This document shows positions 40,438-49,480 of a stretch of 64,000 nucleotides of DNA, in pieces (positions within the stretch are counted from its first letter, which is position 1; the number at the start of each line of letters is the position of its first letter). A program made the position numbers and the translations under genes. The stretch is from Vicugna pacos (taxonomy: Eukaryota; Chordata; Mammalia; Artiodactyla; Camelidae), in contig NC_132992.1 of NCBI RefSeq assembly GCF_048564905.1, positions 20,346,501 to 20,410,500 of the forward strand, read 5' to 3'. The notes beneath the pieces were generated by a model. It saw only the letters and a list, made by a program, of their open reading frames with translations, had not been told where the DNA came from and searched no databases.

Positions 40438-43400
40438 TGCACACGTCTGCTCTTTTGGCACACAGTTGCCTATGGGAGCTATGGAGGCCTTAACAGTGGA
40501 CTCAGAATCTTTTGGACAGAGGAGTTTAGAGTCCTGGATATGTGACATGTTATTTAAAGTAGGAGACAGTGTAGGTTCTACAGTCTCATAGACTCCTTTT
40601 CTTGTAAAGAGAAACATAGCTGGAGGGTCTGAGTGGGAGCCTTATAGCATGGGCCAAGGGAAGGGCTCCCTCATTGCCCAGGATTGGGGGTGGTACTGCC
40701 CTCCCCATTCCACTCATCTTTATTCCTTCTCATCTGAGTATTAGCCATGGGTTGAGCCTGTCTCTGCTCTAAAATCAGCAAGGAGAGACTAGTCTGGAAG
40801 CAAGTCTGGAGCTTCATCTCATAGGCCACATCTTTACCAGAACTGGATTCCTGGAGTCTCAGGGGCCCTGTTGGGTTTGCCTGACTTAGCTAATTGGAGG
40901 ACCTTGTTGTCCCCATTGACTGCCAAGATTCCAGGATCCTGGGCTCTTCTTTCTACGGAGTTTTCTGCTGGAATTCTGGAAATGACCTTCCCCACCTTAG
41001 ACTTTTAAATGCCAGCATCCACTGCTCCCAGCATATACCATTACCAGTTCTATGTATTCTTATCCTTTCCTAAATGCTAAAGCTGAAAGGCTTAGATCCA
41101 GGAATATAAAAATGGGGACTAAGATGAGGCCTTCTCAAAGTTGGAGGATAATTTGTATAATGGAGATAAATATGTTTTAGGGAAGCATAATAGATGGGCC
41201 CCTGATGCTTGACTAGGGAATGTGGCCAAAGGAAATGTCAAGGGTATCTAAGATGGGACTTGAAGGATCAGATCTTAGGCAGACAAAAGTGAGATTATTA
41301 TGGGGGAAAAAGAAATGTTAAATGTACAGGGATTATTTTTCAACTTGCATATCATGTGCTCTAAAGAATGAAAAACTTAAATATAGACAGAAGACATATT
41401 CTGAGGCAGAATCCCTGAGTATTGGTCCATGGGTACTCTCATGCTCTTGAAGGGGAAACTAGAACTCAGAACTTGCTCTGACACTTAAGTCACTGGTAGA
41501 ATCAAGGAAATCCAAAGAATTCTAACCCTAAGACCAGAGCTGTCTCCATCTGCTGTACATCCCCTTGAGAATTTGAATATGCAGAGCTGCTTTATTCTTC
41601 ATTCCTAACTTTCCATTCCCAGTTATAAATTTGTATTTGCCTCTACTTGTGGGCTTAGTTTCAATCATAATTAGGTCTCTTCTAGCCAAGGAAACACAAC
41701 TAAAAATCCTCTGCCTCACTACCCATCAAACTCCATTCTCGCTGATGACTTTCTGTGCTCTCTTTCCGTACCTATGTTTTCACCCCATTCTGTTGAAATG
41801 CTTTGACTTGAGTTCTTGGACCTTTGCCCCCTAGTTTCTCACACTGCCCGTGTTCCTTATTCCTGACACCTGATCTCCCCAAACCTGGGTCTTGCCTGCC
41901 TGGACCTAGTATAGCCATTTTCTCTTGCAATATTACTTCTCCACTATTCTCCCTAATCTTTCTGAAACTTCTATCAGACAAATGTCAGAGCTTCTCACTC
42001 TAGCCTCCGTTTCTCTTAATTTCCTTTTCATATTCTTTAACTCCATAGTTCTTTTTGCTTTGCTCTAGACATTTCCCCCAACTCTTGTTATATAGATGCT
42101 ACTAATTTTTTTGTTTCTTTAAACATTGAATGAAGTGAGTTCTTCCTAAATCAGCTATTTGCAAGAGATTTGCATAAGAATGGAGGCAGGACCATATTTA
42201 AGGCTATTTTCTTTACGAAACAGTATGTGCATGGGTTCTTATAGCCCTTACTTGTCCCCATGATCAGCATTGCAGGGTTGTTACAATGCAGAGTCTTTGT
42301 CCTTCACTCTTCCTCACCAACAGACTGCTTCCCACAGAAATGGCTTTGTCCTTGTTCATCTTCATCTTCCCTACACTTCAAATCTTTGTGACAAATGGGT
42401 ATTTAAAAAGCTCCTACTTCAGCCTGCTTACCTGTTCTCGTTGTTCATTACAAGGGCTTGTGGGTCTTGGGGTACTTTCTTTGGAGAGCTATGTCACTCT
42501 CACTTTGTATAATTTCTGCATCCCTAGGCATCCATTATCGCATTCCTGTTTGACTTTTACTACATTGGGCAGTCCTAACTTATATGTTGTACTCCAGGCT
42601 TACAGAAGTCTCAACTTACATCACAAATAAAGTTTGTCTATTTTTCATTCTCCTTGTAGTTTTGAGTTAAAGAAGGATGAATTTCTGAGAGGAGAAAAAA
42701 AATCACTACTTTTATTCTACCATTTGAAAACCAAAGCTTAAATTGTTCTTGACAATTTACCCAACCTTTTTTGTATATAAGTGCATTTTTTATTATTGAA
42801 GTATAGTCAGTTACAAAGTGTCAGTTTCTAGTGTACAGCATAATGTCATGCATATATATACATATATTTATTTTCATATTCTTTTTCATTAAACAACCTT
42901 TTATGTATTTAGAGAAGGACTTGAGAGGAGGGAAGGAGGAAGATATTTCAAATGTATTCCATATGCCATCTTAACCAGAATGAGTAATGGACTTGTGGCA
43001 ATAATCAATATGGATATCTCTTCAAAGATTACAAGTTGAATTTCCCTCCAGCCACAGGAATACAGACTCAAAGTTAATATTAAGCAGTGTTAGAGAAAAG
43101 GCTATGCAATATTCTTTGCACATTTGAATTTTTAAACTAATATTCACCCCTAATACCTTCTAGGTGTGTTAATCACAGTTGCTGTTGTTACCATAATCCA
43201 TGCTAAAGATCAAGCCTACACATACCATGTGGCCTCCACTCCCCCCAGGCCACAGGCGATAAAAATACAGGTGGGTTTCTGACCCATTCCATAGACTACA
43301 ACAACCCAAGATGTGACTCAGTGAAAAAAGATGATATGGGCAAACCAGAACCTCTTGTGAATTTAGCTCTGGAAACAAAGAGAGAACCAGGAAATAGGCA

Positions 43401-46400
43401 GTTGAAGTAAAAGCTTAAAGATTTCCATGAGATAGAGTTTGGGACAGAAAGGTCATGGCATGGAGAATCATAAGGAAACAGAATTTAGGAGATGAATTGT
43501 TATCAGAAGGCAGGAAAAAATGCAGAGATGTAGTATGGAGGGCGTTGTTTGGTAGAGACAAGAATTACATAGAGAAACAAATGTGGACAGTGGCTGTGTT
43601 ACATTAACCACAGCACTGTCTTTGGCTCTTCCTGGATTCCTGTCCCCACGCAATGCCTTGCCATAGTAGGGGCTCAACAAATGACTTGGAGGAATGGATA
43701 TTTATCCTCGGGATAAGTGAGGTTACCTCTTTGCTTACGGTAATCTGACTGAATCTCTGCTCTTGTAACCCCCTTCCCCAGCACTCTATAAAAACTGTTT
43801 TCTTAAAGCTTGCCATGGGGTTTGCTAAACAATCATCTAATGACTTACTCTAAATCTTCATTTTCCTTGATGTGTTGATTCTCCCCTTTGACTCTTGTGA
43901 CAGGATATCATCCAAGTTCTTCTGTCTCTGACCACTCCCTTCCCTCATCTGGTTTCTCTTCCTCTTCTCACTATGTGAATAATCACCAAGGACTGTCTTC
44001 AGCTCTCTTCTGGTTGTATTCTCTCTTCTTACGAAGTGAGCCATTTATTCCCATAACTTCATGTACAGCCCAAATCTGAATTTGAGCCCACAAATGAAAC
44101 TAAACATGACTTAGAACTTGTCTTTCTCTCTAAATCAATTCCTTCTCGTGACTTCCCTATTTCTATTTATTGCACCACCAATATCTCAGATTTGAAATTT
44201 AAGTTATCTTTGAGTGTTTTCTTCCTCCTTCTCCATCATCTAATCAGTTGCAAAGTCTAGTTAATAACACTAACAGGAAAAATAAATGCTCACCCTCCTC
44301 TGCCTCCAAAATCTTCTGTTCTTCTCCGTAGCCTACCAAAATAAGTTTTGTGGTTTTTTTAAGGGCCCCAGAATTCAGAATTCTCTACATGTTGCAAACC
44401 CATATTTCTAGTCCTATTTCTTATGGTTTTGTTGTACAATGAGAATTTTAAATTTACCATCATTTTACATATTATTCATTTAATTCCATTAACCAAAGAT
44501 AACAAATGATTTTCTAAAAGATTATTCCATTTTTGTACTAGACTGAATGGGAAATTCTGTGGAAATAAAGAGGAAAACAATATGTTTATTCTCCACCCTC
44601 TCTCAGCATATACTTAGAAGGTCAAACTCAGAAAAATATACCTATCAGGGAATATGAAAGGACAAAAAATGTTGCATTTAAGCCACTCAAACTATCTTGA
44701 AAACTTTAAAATTAGATACATTCTGTATAAGATAAAACTTGTGGGAGAACCTGGCCAATTGATTTAAGAGAGAGGCTTGCCTAGCAGAGCTGGTTTTTAA
44801 TCCTTGTAAATGCAGTATCTTTTGGAAATGGATGCCATTTAGGAATTTTATTTAATATGTTTTATAAATATATTTAAAGTAGGTTAGTGGTTGCTAGGGC
44901 TGGGGCAAGAGGGGAGTGAGGAGTGATTGCTAATGATATGAAATTTCTTTTGGAGTGATGAAAATGTTCTAAAATTAGATAAAAGTTGTGATGATTGTGC
45001 AACTTTGTGAATATGCTAAAAAAAAACCCTATTGAATTGTACACTTTAGAAGGATGAAAATACATATTTAATGTTATTAATTGTTGATGTGATCGGATTC
45101 TTAATTCATCTTGCCAATTGAAGTTTTGCCAGTTACACTGACTTTCAAGCATATAGCCTCTGCTATAAATCAAGGAATTATTTTAATCATATTAGCTAAT
45201 ATTTACCAAGCGTTCACTGTGCAAAACATTTTGCATACATTAACCCTCCTATAGACTTATGAGGTAGGTATTATCCCATTTTTAAGGAAATTGAAACTTA
45301 TGTTAAATAACTTGCCAGAGTCACACAGTAACTAAGTGGTGGAGCCTGGATTTGAGCTGTTTATCTGACCCCAAAGCCCACTATCCTAATCGCTGAATCA
45401 CTAGAGAACCAGTCAATGTTTTATGCAATTGAATTTATTAAATGGATTAAATTTGTGAGGCAAAATAGCTAGAACAACTTTCCACTGCTCTAGAGGAAGG
45501 AACCGAATTGGAAACCAAAGAAGATTCTTAAATATCTCTACCTGGAAATCTTAGGAAGTCACACCCACTGCCAGCCCCTTAAGGAAAGTCTAACCTTAAG
45601 GCAAGAGGGAGGGAAATCCAAGTCACAAATTGATATTCATCCTTCTGAAGTCCCTGGCTGACAGGAATTCCTTTCTAAGGAAGTCTGTCCCCCTCCTCCC
45701 ACTCACCTTGTGCATTCTCCTAGAACAGAGAAAAGGCAAGGAATGATGAAGTCCTTGGAAACTTGTGGAAGAGATACTTAATTTTTCCTGAAGTTTTTTT
45801 TTTTCGTGAGAAGTTTTGGATTGTGATTTTTGAAATTATGGTTAATAAAATTTATAAAGGAATTTGCTGCTTTGAAAGGGCCTTTGTTGCATATTTAAGA
45901 GCATTTGTTGCTCAGCTTTTACTCCTTCAAAGTAAATTTTTTAAACTCTGATGGGCAGGTTTGCTGAAGAATTAACCTCAAGAGCAGAGAAATACGATTC
46001 ATCTATAGAGGATAAACCACATGGCACAGCCACCTCAACCATAAAAGCAAGGTATATACTTGACGTGTCCTGCCATTTTCACGTAAGAAGGAAAGATTAT
46101 AAACTTTTTAACTTATCAGAACTTCTCAGAGTTGAAAGATATCTTAAGTCATTTAATTCAGTCCTTTCCAGCCTCTCCCTGAGATTCTGAGCTAAAAGGA
46201 AACTCACTATTACACAAATGATTTTTTTTTTACTTTTATGGAACAGTGTCTATTTTTACTCACCTTGCCTTAAGGAAATAAGAATGTAATAAGAATAGGC
46301 AATAGCATTTGTTTTTTCCTCTAGAGATTATAAACAAAATACTTACACCTTTTTTGTTTGTTTCAACAGCTAAAGACAGAAGGGTAAGAACAAATCTAAG

Positions 46401-47048
46401 TCTCACCATAGAGGAAATTAGAACCTGATCTTAATGATTAATATACATGTAATTAAAGTTTATAGGAAGTGGAAACTGATGAAAATGGTAACTCAGAACA
46501 TAAGGGCTCATGTGTCACAATTTCTTGTTGATGAATTTTAGTGAGTTTTTTACCTTTCTTGTAAATAAAAATTTTATCTGTATGACAATCAGAAAAACAC
46601 TTAATTCAGAATAAAACTGCAGTTATTTTAGCTCTAATGAAACCTTAAAGGAAGGAATTTAATTTAAAATGCTTAATCAATTCTGCTTTAAATATAAAAT
46701 ACCAAATATGATATTATAAGCAAGTCAAGTTATACATAATAAAATTTTTCAATCTAAATAATATCATGATTACATTAATAAGGAAAGAACATTTTTGTAT
46801 AGCATTTATTTTAATTTTTCTCAAAAAGTTTGTGGTGGGTTCCATTACTTCCCTACCAACTTCTCTTATCTAAATTCTCAGTTATTTCAAGGCCTGGAGA
46901 GAATATAGAAGTTATAAGCTGCCACAGGTGAACTATTTCCCTTAATTTTCTTTCATGATCTAATATTCACACCCTCTTCTGTAATCCGATTTTCCACACT
47001 ATTGCTTAGAAAAACCAGCTGAGTTAGAAAAAGGTAACTCACCTCCAT
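10749..47048 (-). CDS. TRIM69: TRIM69, E3 ubiquitin-protein ligase, seven coding exons, 500 aa
   Basis: RING-type E3 ligase of the tripartite motif family; the human protein is linked to centrosome/spindle function, apoptosis and restriction of some RNA viruses. Exons 47048-47043, 24311-23835, 23036-22941, 20416-20183, 19407-19385, 19302-19178 and 11290-10749 join to 1,503 nt without a stop. Domains: RING residues 41-81 (C41, C44, C56, H58, C61, C64, C78, C81); degenerate B-box about 115-150 (C115, H118, C134, C137 present, Ser at 126 where Cys is usual, no His pair); coiled coil about 160-280; PRY-SPRY about 322-500 with [19 protein letters not shown] and WTVGV. The human protein has the same B-box oddity as I recall it. 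All junctions are GT-AG and in phase. TERB2 follows downstream. The gene looks intact. Confidence 0.96.
11291..13055. other. TRIM69 intron 6, left part: no recognised element
   Basis: AT-rich intron sequence with a C/T-rich low-complexity tract at about 11945-12030. I see no exon or nameable repeat. Confidence 0.5.
13055..14045 (+). mobile_element. L2 LINE 3' part
   Basis: Diverged L2 with CTACTGCAATAGCTTTTTAA, CAGGAATGAGATCATCTAGT, a GACCTACATGATT block and a 3' end at GGGCAGGAACTTTATCTGTT through TATTTGTTAAAAAAATAAAT. A non-L2 stretch at about 13625-13750 interrupts it. Confidence 0.7.
14090..16435 (+). mobile_element. Long L2 LINE copy
   Basis: About 2.3 kb of L2 in sense order: CATCTTTATCTCCTCTCCAT near 15380, GAAACTGAGGAAAGTCAATA at 15408, a GTCACCAATTATTGTTAA block at 15700, CCTTGACACTCTTTTTCCTT at 15786, and the 3' tail AGTAGGCACTTATAAGAG then TTGAATGAATGAG. 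The several short open frames in it are relics, not genes. It is in TRIM69 intron 6. Confidence 0.82.
16530..17569 (+). mobile_element. Probable old L1 5' region fragment
   Basis: Part of this stretch, notably TTTGACATCCAATAAAAATT, resembles the 5' part of old L1/HAL1 elements. Boundaries and family are uncertain. Confidence 0.35.
17579..17719 (-). mobile_element. vic-1 type tRNA-derived SINE (camelid)
   Basis: On the minus strand the copy begins with a tRNA-like head: box A-like TAGCTCAGTGGTAG in altered form and box B GGTTCAATCCC (plus-strand GGGATTGAACC at about 17642), with GCATGCACGAGGTC between them. The A-rich tail is at the left. Target-site duplication TAGTAACTT at 17570-17578 and 17720-17728. 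This family is specific to camelids as far as I know, and is the main lineage evidence. Confidence 0.85.
17780..18480 (+). mobile_element. Old L1 3' UTR fragment
   Basis: Contains AACATGACAACTAAATGTAA, ATGGGATCCTGGAACAG and the tail AAATTGTACGTTAAAG then TTATACCTCAGTAAACTG, typical of old L1M 3' ends. It flanks the vic-1 SINE and probably continues the fragment on its other side. Confidence 0.55.
19178..19302 (-). CDS. TRIM69: TRIM69 coding exon 6
   Basis: 125-nt exon; after completing the Ser codon it reads [20 protein letters not shown] and ends QPTLSP plus one base of Gly. Acceptor GCTGCAG ends at 19303; donor GTACTAG at 19177. It links the coiled coil to the PRY-SPRY domain. Confidence 0.94.
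19385..19407 (-). CDS. TRIM69: TRIM69 coding exon 5 (23-nt microexon)
   Basis: A 23-nt exon reading D-I-T-S-L-L-D plus two bases of a Ser codon. Acceptor CTTCTAG ends at 19408; donor GTAAGT at 19384-19379. A 23-nt exon at this place is characteristic of many TRIM genes. Its phase (2) is needed to keep the frame into exon 6. Confidence 0.93.
20183..20416 (-). CDS. TRIM69: TRIM69 coding exon 4 (coiled coil)
   Basis: 234-nt exon, residues 194-271, beginning [19 protein letters not shown] and ending QQNSFDFLK. Acceptor TTTCTAG ends at 20417; donor GTGAGA at 20182-20177. This 78-codon size is typical of the central coiled-coil exon of TRIM genes. Confidence 0.95.
20960..22230 (+). mobile_element. 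L2 LINE copy
   Basis: Sense-order L2 landmarks: TGCACTCTTAAAATTGTC, AGTCCAAGCTATCATCATTT, ATCACTGCAGTAGCCCTCTT, AAGGGCCTACATGATTGGCC and the 3' end TATTTGTTGAATGAATGAAT. It lies in TRIM69 intron 3. Confidence 0.85.
22235..22935. other. TRIM69 intron 3, right part: nothing recognised
   Basis: Unique-looking intron sequence between the L2 copy and TRIM69 exon 3. The open frame at 22521-22763 has no recognisable similarity and no supporting signals. Confidence 0.5.
22941..23036 (-). CDS. TRIM69: TRIM69 coding exon 3
   Basis: 96-nt exon, residues 162-193, reading [18 protein letters not shown] and then [14 protein letters not shown]. Acceptor CCCAG ends at 23037; donor GTGAGG at 22940-22935. 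The heptad-like pattern marks the start of the coiled coil. Codon-boundary junctions on both sides. Confidence 0.94.
23835..24311 (-). CDS. TRIM69: TRIM69 coding exon 2 (RING and B-box)
   Basis: 477-nt exon, residues 3-161. Acceptor TTTTCCAAAG ends at 24312; donor GTGGGT at 23834-23829. It carries the C3HC4 RING and the degenerate B-box. Residue 19 is GTG (Val) where the human has Met, so this codon is not the start. The frame reads on into the intron for some 50 codons, which is read-through, not protein. Confidence 0.95.
24770..25263 (-). mobile_element. Old L1 fragment, outermost layer of a repeat nest (left part)
   Basis: Minus-strand L1-like sequence with plus-strand landmarks TTCATCCTCATTGCTGTACA and AGAGTTGCTAAGAACATTCC. 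It stops at the Tigger1 end and a similar sequence resumes after 30780. Confidence 0.55.
26212..26242. repeat. (TA)n microsatellite
   Basis: Perfect TA repeat inside the L1 3' UTR. Confidence 0.95.
26820..26985 (+). mobile_element. L1 3' tail inserted in opposite orientation inside the L1
   Basis: Plus-strand L1 3' UTR (ACTATATTCAATATCTTATA, AACACAACATTGTAAACCAA, then an A run) interrupts the minus-strand L1. It includes an (AT)n run at 26889-26916. Confidence 0.85.
30781..31560 (-). mobile_element. Old L1 fragment, outermost layer (right part)
   Basis: L1-like landmarks ACATTCTTGTATATATCTCT, GTTTTCCAAAATCAATGTAG and CTTTTGTTCATTTTTCTAAT resume after Tigger1, in the same orientation as 24770-25263. 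Confidence 0.55.
31560..34200. other. T-rich intron sequence, possibly continuing old L1; not resolved
   Basis: Plus strand is T-rich and has the look of a very old minus-strand LINE, with a (CTCT)n patch at 32478-32502. I cannot name a family or find an exon. Confidence 0.35.
35878..36652 (+). mobile_element. 5'-truncated camelid L1 inserted in the L1M
   Basis: Terminal part of ORF2 ([20 protein letters not shown] through [10 protein letters not shown]), 3' UTR and poly(A). Perfect 15-nt target-site duplication AGAGATCCTCAATAA at 35863-35877 and 36653-36667. Very similar to the copy at 3018-3887. Confidence 0.95.
39903..39951 (+). mobile_element. 49-nt L1 3' tail insertion
   Basis: Only the last bases of an L1 (TTGACACAGCATTGTAAACT, then CTCAATAAAATAAAA) are present, flanked by AAATCATTACTTTTAT at 39887-39902 and AAATGATTACTTTTAT at 39952-39967. 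Confidence 0.9.
40379..40435. repeat. (CA)n microsatellite
   Basis: Long nearly perfect CA/TG run; the overlapping frames reading Thr-His or Cys-Val repeats are artefacts of it. Confidence 0.97.
40440..42760. other. TRIM69 intron 1 sequence, no recognised feature
   Basis: Unique-looking intron DNA of mixed composition. Open frames here lack supporting signals. A weak L2-like pyrimidine-rich patch lies at about 41530-42000. Confidence 0.4.
42777..42893 (-). mobile_element. 117-nt L1 3' tail insertion
   Basis: Minus-strand L1 3' end (plus-strand TTATTGAAGTATAGTCAGTT). Target-site duplication CAACCTTTTTTGTAT at 42762-42776 and CAACCTTTTATGTAT at 42894-42908. Confidence 0.9.
43880..44350 (+). 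mobile_element. Probable diverged L2 fragment
   Basis: Pyrimidine-rich stretch with AATCAATTCCTTCTCGTGAC and ATCATCTAATCAGTTGCAAA in L2-like order. Confidence 0.45.
44870..45065 (+). mobile_element. Old L1M 3' UTR fragment
   Basis: TTAGTGGTTGCTAGGGCTGG, GATGAAAATGTTCTAAAATT and ATTGAATTGTACACTTTA are L1M 3' UTR landmarks. Confidence 0.75.
45185..45400 (+). mobile_element. MIR SINE
   Basis: Good MIR match in layout: TTCACTGTGCAAAACATTTT, GAGGTAGGTATTATCCCATT, AACTTGCCAGAGTCACACAG, and GTGGTGGAGCCTGGATTTGA. Confidence 0.85.
45400..47035. other. TRIM69 intron 1 sequence near the start exon, nothing recognised
   Basis: AT-rich, unique-looking sequence downstream (minus sense) of TRIM69 exon 1. 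Open frames at 45763-46190 show no similarity. Confidence 0.4.
47043..47048 (-). CDS. TRIM69: TRIM69 coding exon 1 (only ATG GAG)
   Basis: The coding part is two codons, M-E, followed by donor GTGAGT at 47042-47037. Joined to exon 2 it gives [10 protein letters not shown], matching the human start MEVSTNPSSN. The 5' UTR side holds two upstream ATGs (47070 and 47059). A possible upstream acceptor, TCTGCAG, ends at 47118, so this exon may begin near 47117 or may be a transcription start; that part is not settled. Confidence 0.85.
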
Positions 47049-48009
47049 GAAGCTATCATTAGGCCACCATGGGGCAGAGGCAGGCACTTGGACCAGAGCT
47101 CAACAGGCCTAGGATGGCTGCAGACCAGGAGTCTGTGATCTATTAGTTTGCCAAGAATGGGCCCAGAGTATGGGGGAAGGAGGGAAAGTTCAGGAGCTTG
47201 GGAGAAGGGGGGGCCAGAGTGAGATCTGGCAGTTCCGTGACAGTTTGTCAGTTGCTTTGATCATCATTAGCTTAAGAGAAAGGGAAACTCTGATTAGAAT
47301 GGCCTACCTGCCCACCATTTTTTGTTGGGGAGGGGAAGGCAACTCATTTAGATTCAAAGTGGAAGTCTAATCTTAAGGGTCACATATCCCCATTCCTGGC
47401 CTAGGGTGCTCTACAAAAGAGGAGATAAACATTATCATCTGACTATAAGTCTAACGCATGAGAAATAAGTACCTCATCCCTGCTCGTGATTTCATCACAG
47501 CATTCAGACACCAGCTTACGTGCTTTAAGAGAGCTATTCCACCTCTAAGAGCTCACATTCCTTTGAAACAGCCTAGACTCTGTCTCTGAGAAAGTAACAA
47601 ATGCCTGGGAAACCTCAGACCCTAAGGAAGCGAGGTGAGAAAAGCCTTTTCAAATAGCTTTTTTCAGCAGTTTTAGCTCATAGAAATACATACCTAGACT
47701 GTGCTCCTGAGTGACCTCTAAGGAGCCATCATGGAACCAGTTTTTCTTACAGTAATTCTTCTAACTCAATATATTTTCTTGAATGTCTAGCTCCTGCCTC
47801 GCTGTCCAGCCTTAATGCCCACAACTCTTCCCCTGGTATGTGGGACTGCCCAAATATGCTGTGCTTCTGTGGCTTTGTATATGTTGTCCCCTTCTTCTGG
47901 GGATGCTCCCTCCTCCACCCCAGTCATTATCTGTTCCATAAACCAGCCCCTCAAGCTTTACACTCTCCCCTGACCCAGCCCTTGTAGAAAATATTTTGCT
48001 GGCTCCATA

Positions 48010-48235
48010 CTAGAGTTTCTCAACCTCAGGCCTATTGACATTTTGGGCTGGCTAAGTCTTTGTTGTTGGAGAGCTGTTCTGTGAATTTTAGGATGTTTAG
48101 CAGCATGTCTGGCCTCTTCTCAGTGCATGCCCGTAGAATCACCATAGCTGTGAGAATCAAAATTGTCTCTAGACATTGCCAAATGTCTGCTGAGGTTGTG
48201 GGAGTAGGACCCACCCCTAGCTGGAACTATTGCTT
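48010..48235 (-). mobile_element. MER20 hAT DNA transposon
   Basis: Nearly full-length copy in reverse: AGAGTTTCTCAACCTCAGGC, ATTGACATTTTGGGCTGG, TTTAGGATGTTTAGCAGCAT, and ATTGCCAAATGTCTGCTGAG. MER20 copies are known to have been used as regulatory elements in placental mammals. Confidence 0.85.
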
Positions 48236-48584
48236 TACTCATTTCTATGGTACCCTAGATCTTTGTACATGCTTGTACATAATTATTTTAATTAGTTGAT
48301 TGCACATCTACCCCTTCCCTAAATTGTGGACAACTAATGGGTAGTGCTGTGTCTTGCTTACCTTGACAGTACGTGGCATTCATTGGATCAAATTCTTTGT
48401 CAAATAAATGGCTGTGAAATGCTGATGATCACCTAGAAACCATGTCCCTAAGTAAAAACAAATTTTTTTTGTTTTGTCTTGAATGTTTTGTTGTTGGCTA
48501 AAACGTTTAACAAAATTCAGTAAATATGGTTGTACTAAATCCTGAAGTCTACATGTTGTTGAGTCTTTGGCCTGGGGCAAGAAT

Positions 48585-48725
48585 ACTGGCTAGAAGACGA
48601 AAGCCTTGTCTCCCATCAGAACACTGAATAACCTTGGCTGAGATGTTTAACTCCTCTGGGCATCAGTTATTCCATCTATAAGATATGAATTCCTAAGACT
48701 CCTTTTCCACCTCCAAAGTTTGTGA
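48585..48725 (-). mobile_element. MIR SINE fragment
   Basis: Reverse MIR pattern with AATAACCTTGGCTGAGATGT, CTCCTCTGGGCATCAGTTAT and TAAGATATGAATTC. Confidence 0.7.
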
Positions 48726-48899
48726 TTCCAAAACCTATGGAGCAGGAGGCCCCACATTTCACAAAGGGGTACTTCAGATTTTTATTTCACTATTTAAAAA
48801 TAAAGTTTGGGGCAGGAAAGGACAGTGATGTTTAAGAAACTACATACCAGGCTTACCATAAAATTGGTATCAGGGTTGGGAAACAAAAACAAACCCATA

Positions 48900-49080
48900 A
48901 ACCAAAGTTGCCTTTCTTTTGTAAGCCTCAATTTTATCACATATAAACTTGAGATGATAATACTTACCTCATAGAATTGTTATAAGGATTAAATGAAATG
49001 ATGTGCTTAACAACCCCTGTCACATATTGAGTGCCCAGTAAATGGTCATAGCTATTATTGTTATTGCACTAACATTGGTA
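48900..49080 (-). mobile_element. MIR SINE fragment
   Basis: Reverse MIR pattern: CCTCAATTTTATCACATATA, GATAATACTTACCTCATAGA, AAGGATTAAATGAAATGATG and AGTGCCCAGTAAATGG. Confidence 0.8.
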
Positions 49081-49299
49081 TAGAAAACAGTTTACAAAAC
49101 TTCTGCTCCCTCAAATTAACTTTCTGTCTTGAAATATAATGAGAGATTTAAGTAGATATTAATCTTCAGTGACTCAAATGGAGCTGAATGTAAAAGTTTA
49201 GTTTTCCATCCTCCAGACTCCAGGGAAGCTACTGAGAAGTCAGTTATTTCCTCTTTTATGCCTCAACAACACCTAGCAAATATTTCTATCATAGCTTTT

Positions 49300-49480
49300 A
49301 TTACACTGCATTATTTATTTCATTGTGTTTTAACTATTTACTTTCACATCCTCCCCAACTAGCTGTGAGCTTCTTGGAGAGTGTCTTATTCATCTTTTTA
49401 ACTACATAGACCCACCACACTATCACAGTTTAATAAGTACCAGGTAACTGAGCAGAAGAGTGAATGAATTAATGAATGGT
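49300..49480 (+). mobile_element. L2 LINE 3' end
   Basis: CTAGCTGTGAGCTTCTTGGA, GTGTCTTATTCATCTTTTTA and the tail GTGAATGAATTAATGAATGG. Confidence 0.75.

Noticed and set aside
40254-40617. Thr-His and Cys-Val repeat proteins
   Set aside because: Frames run through a CA microsatellite and exist on both strands in several phases.
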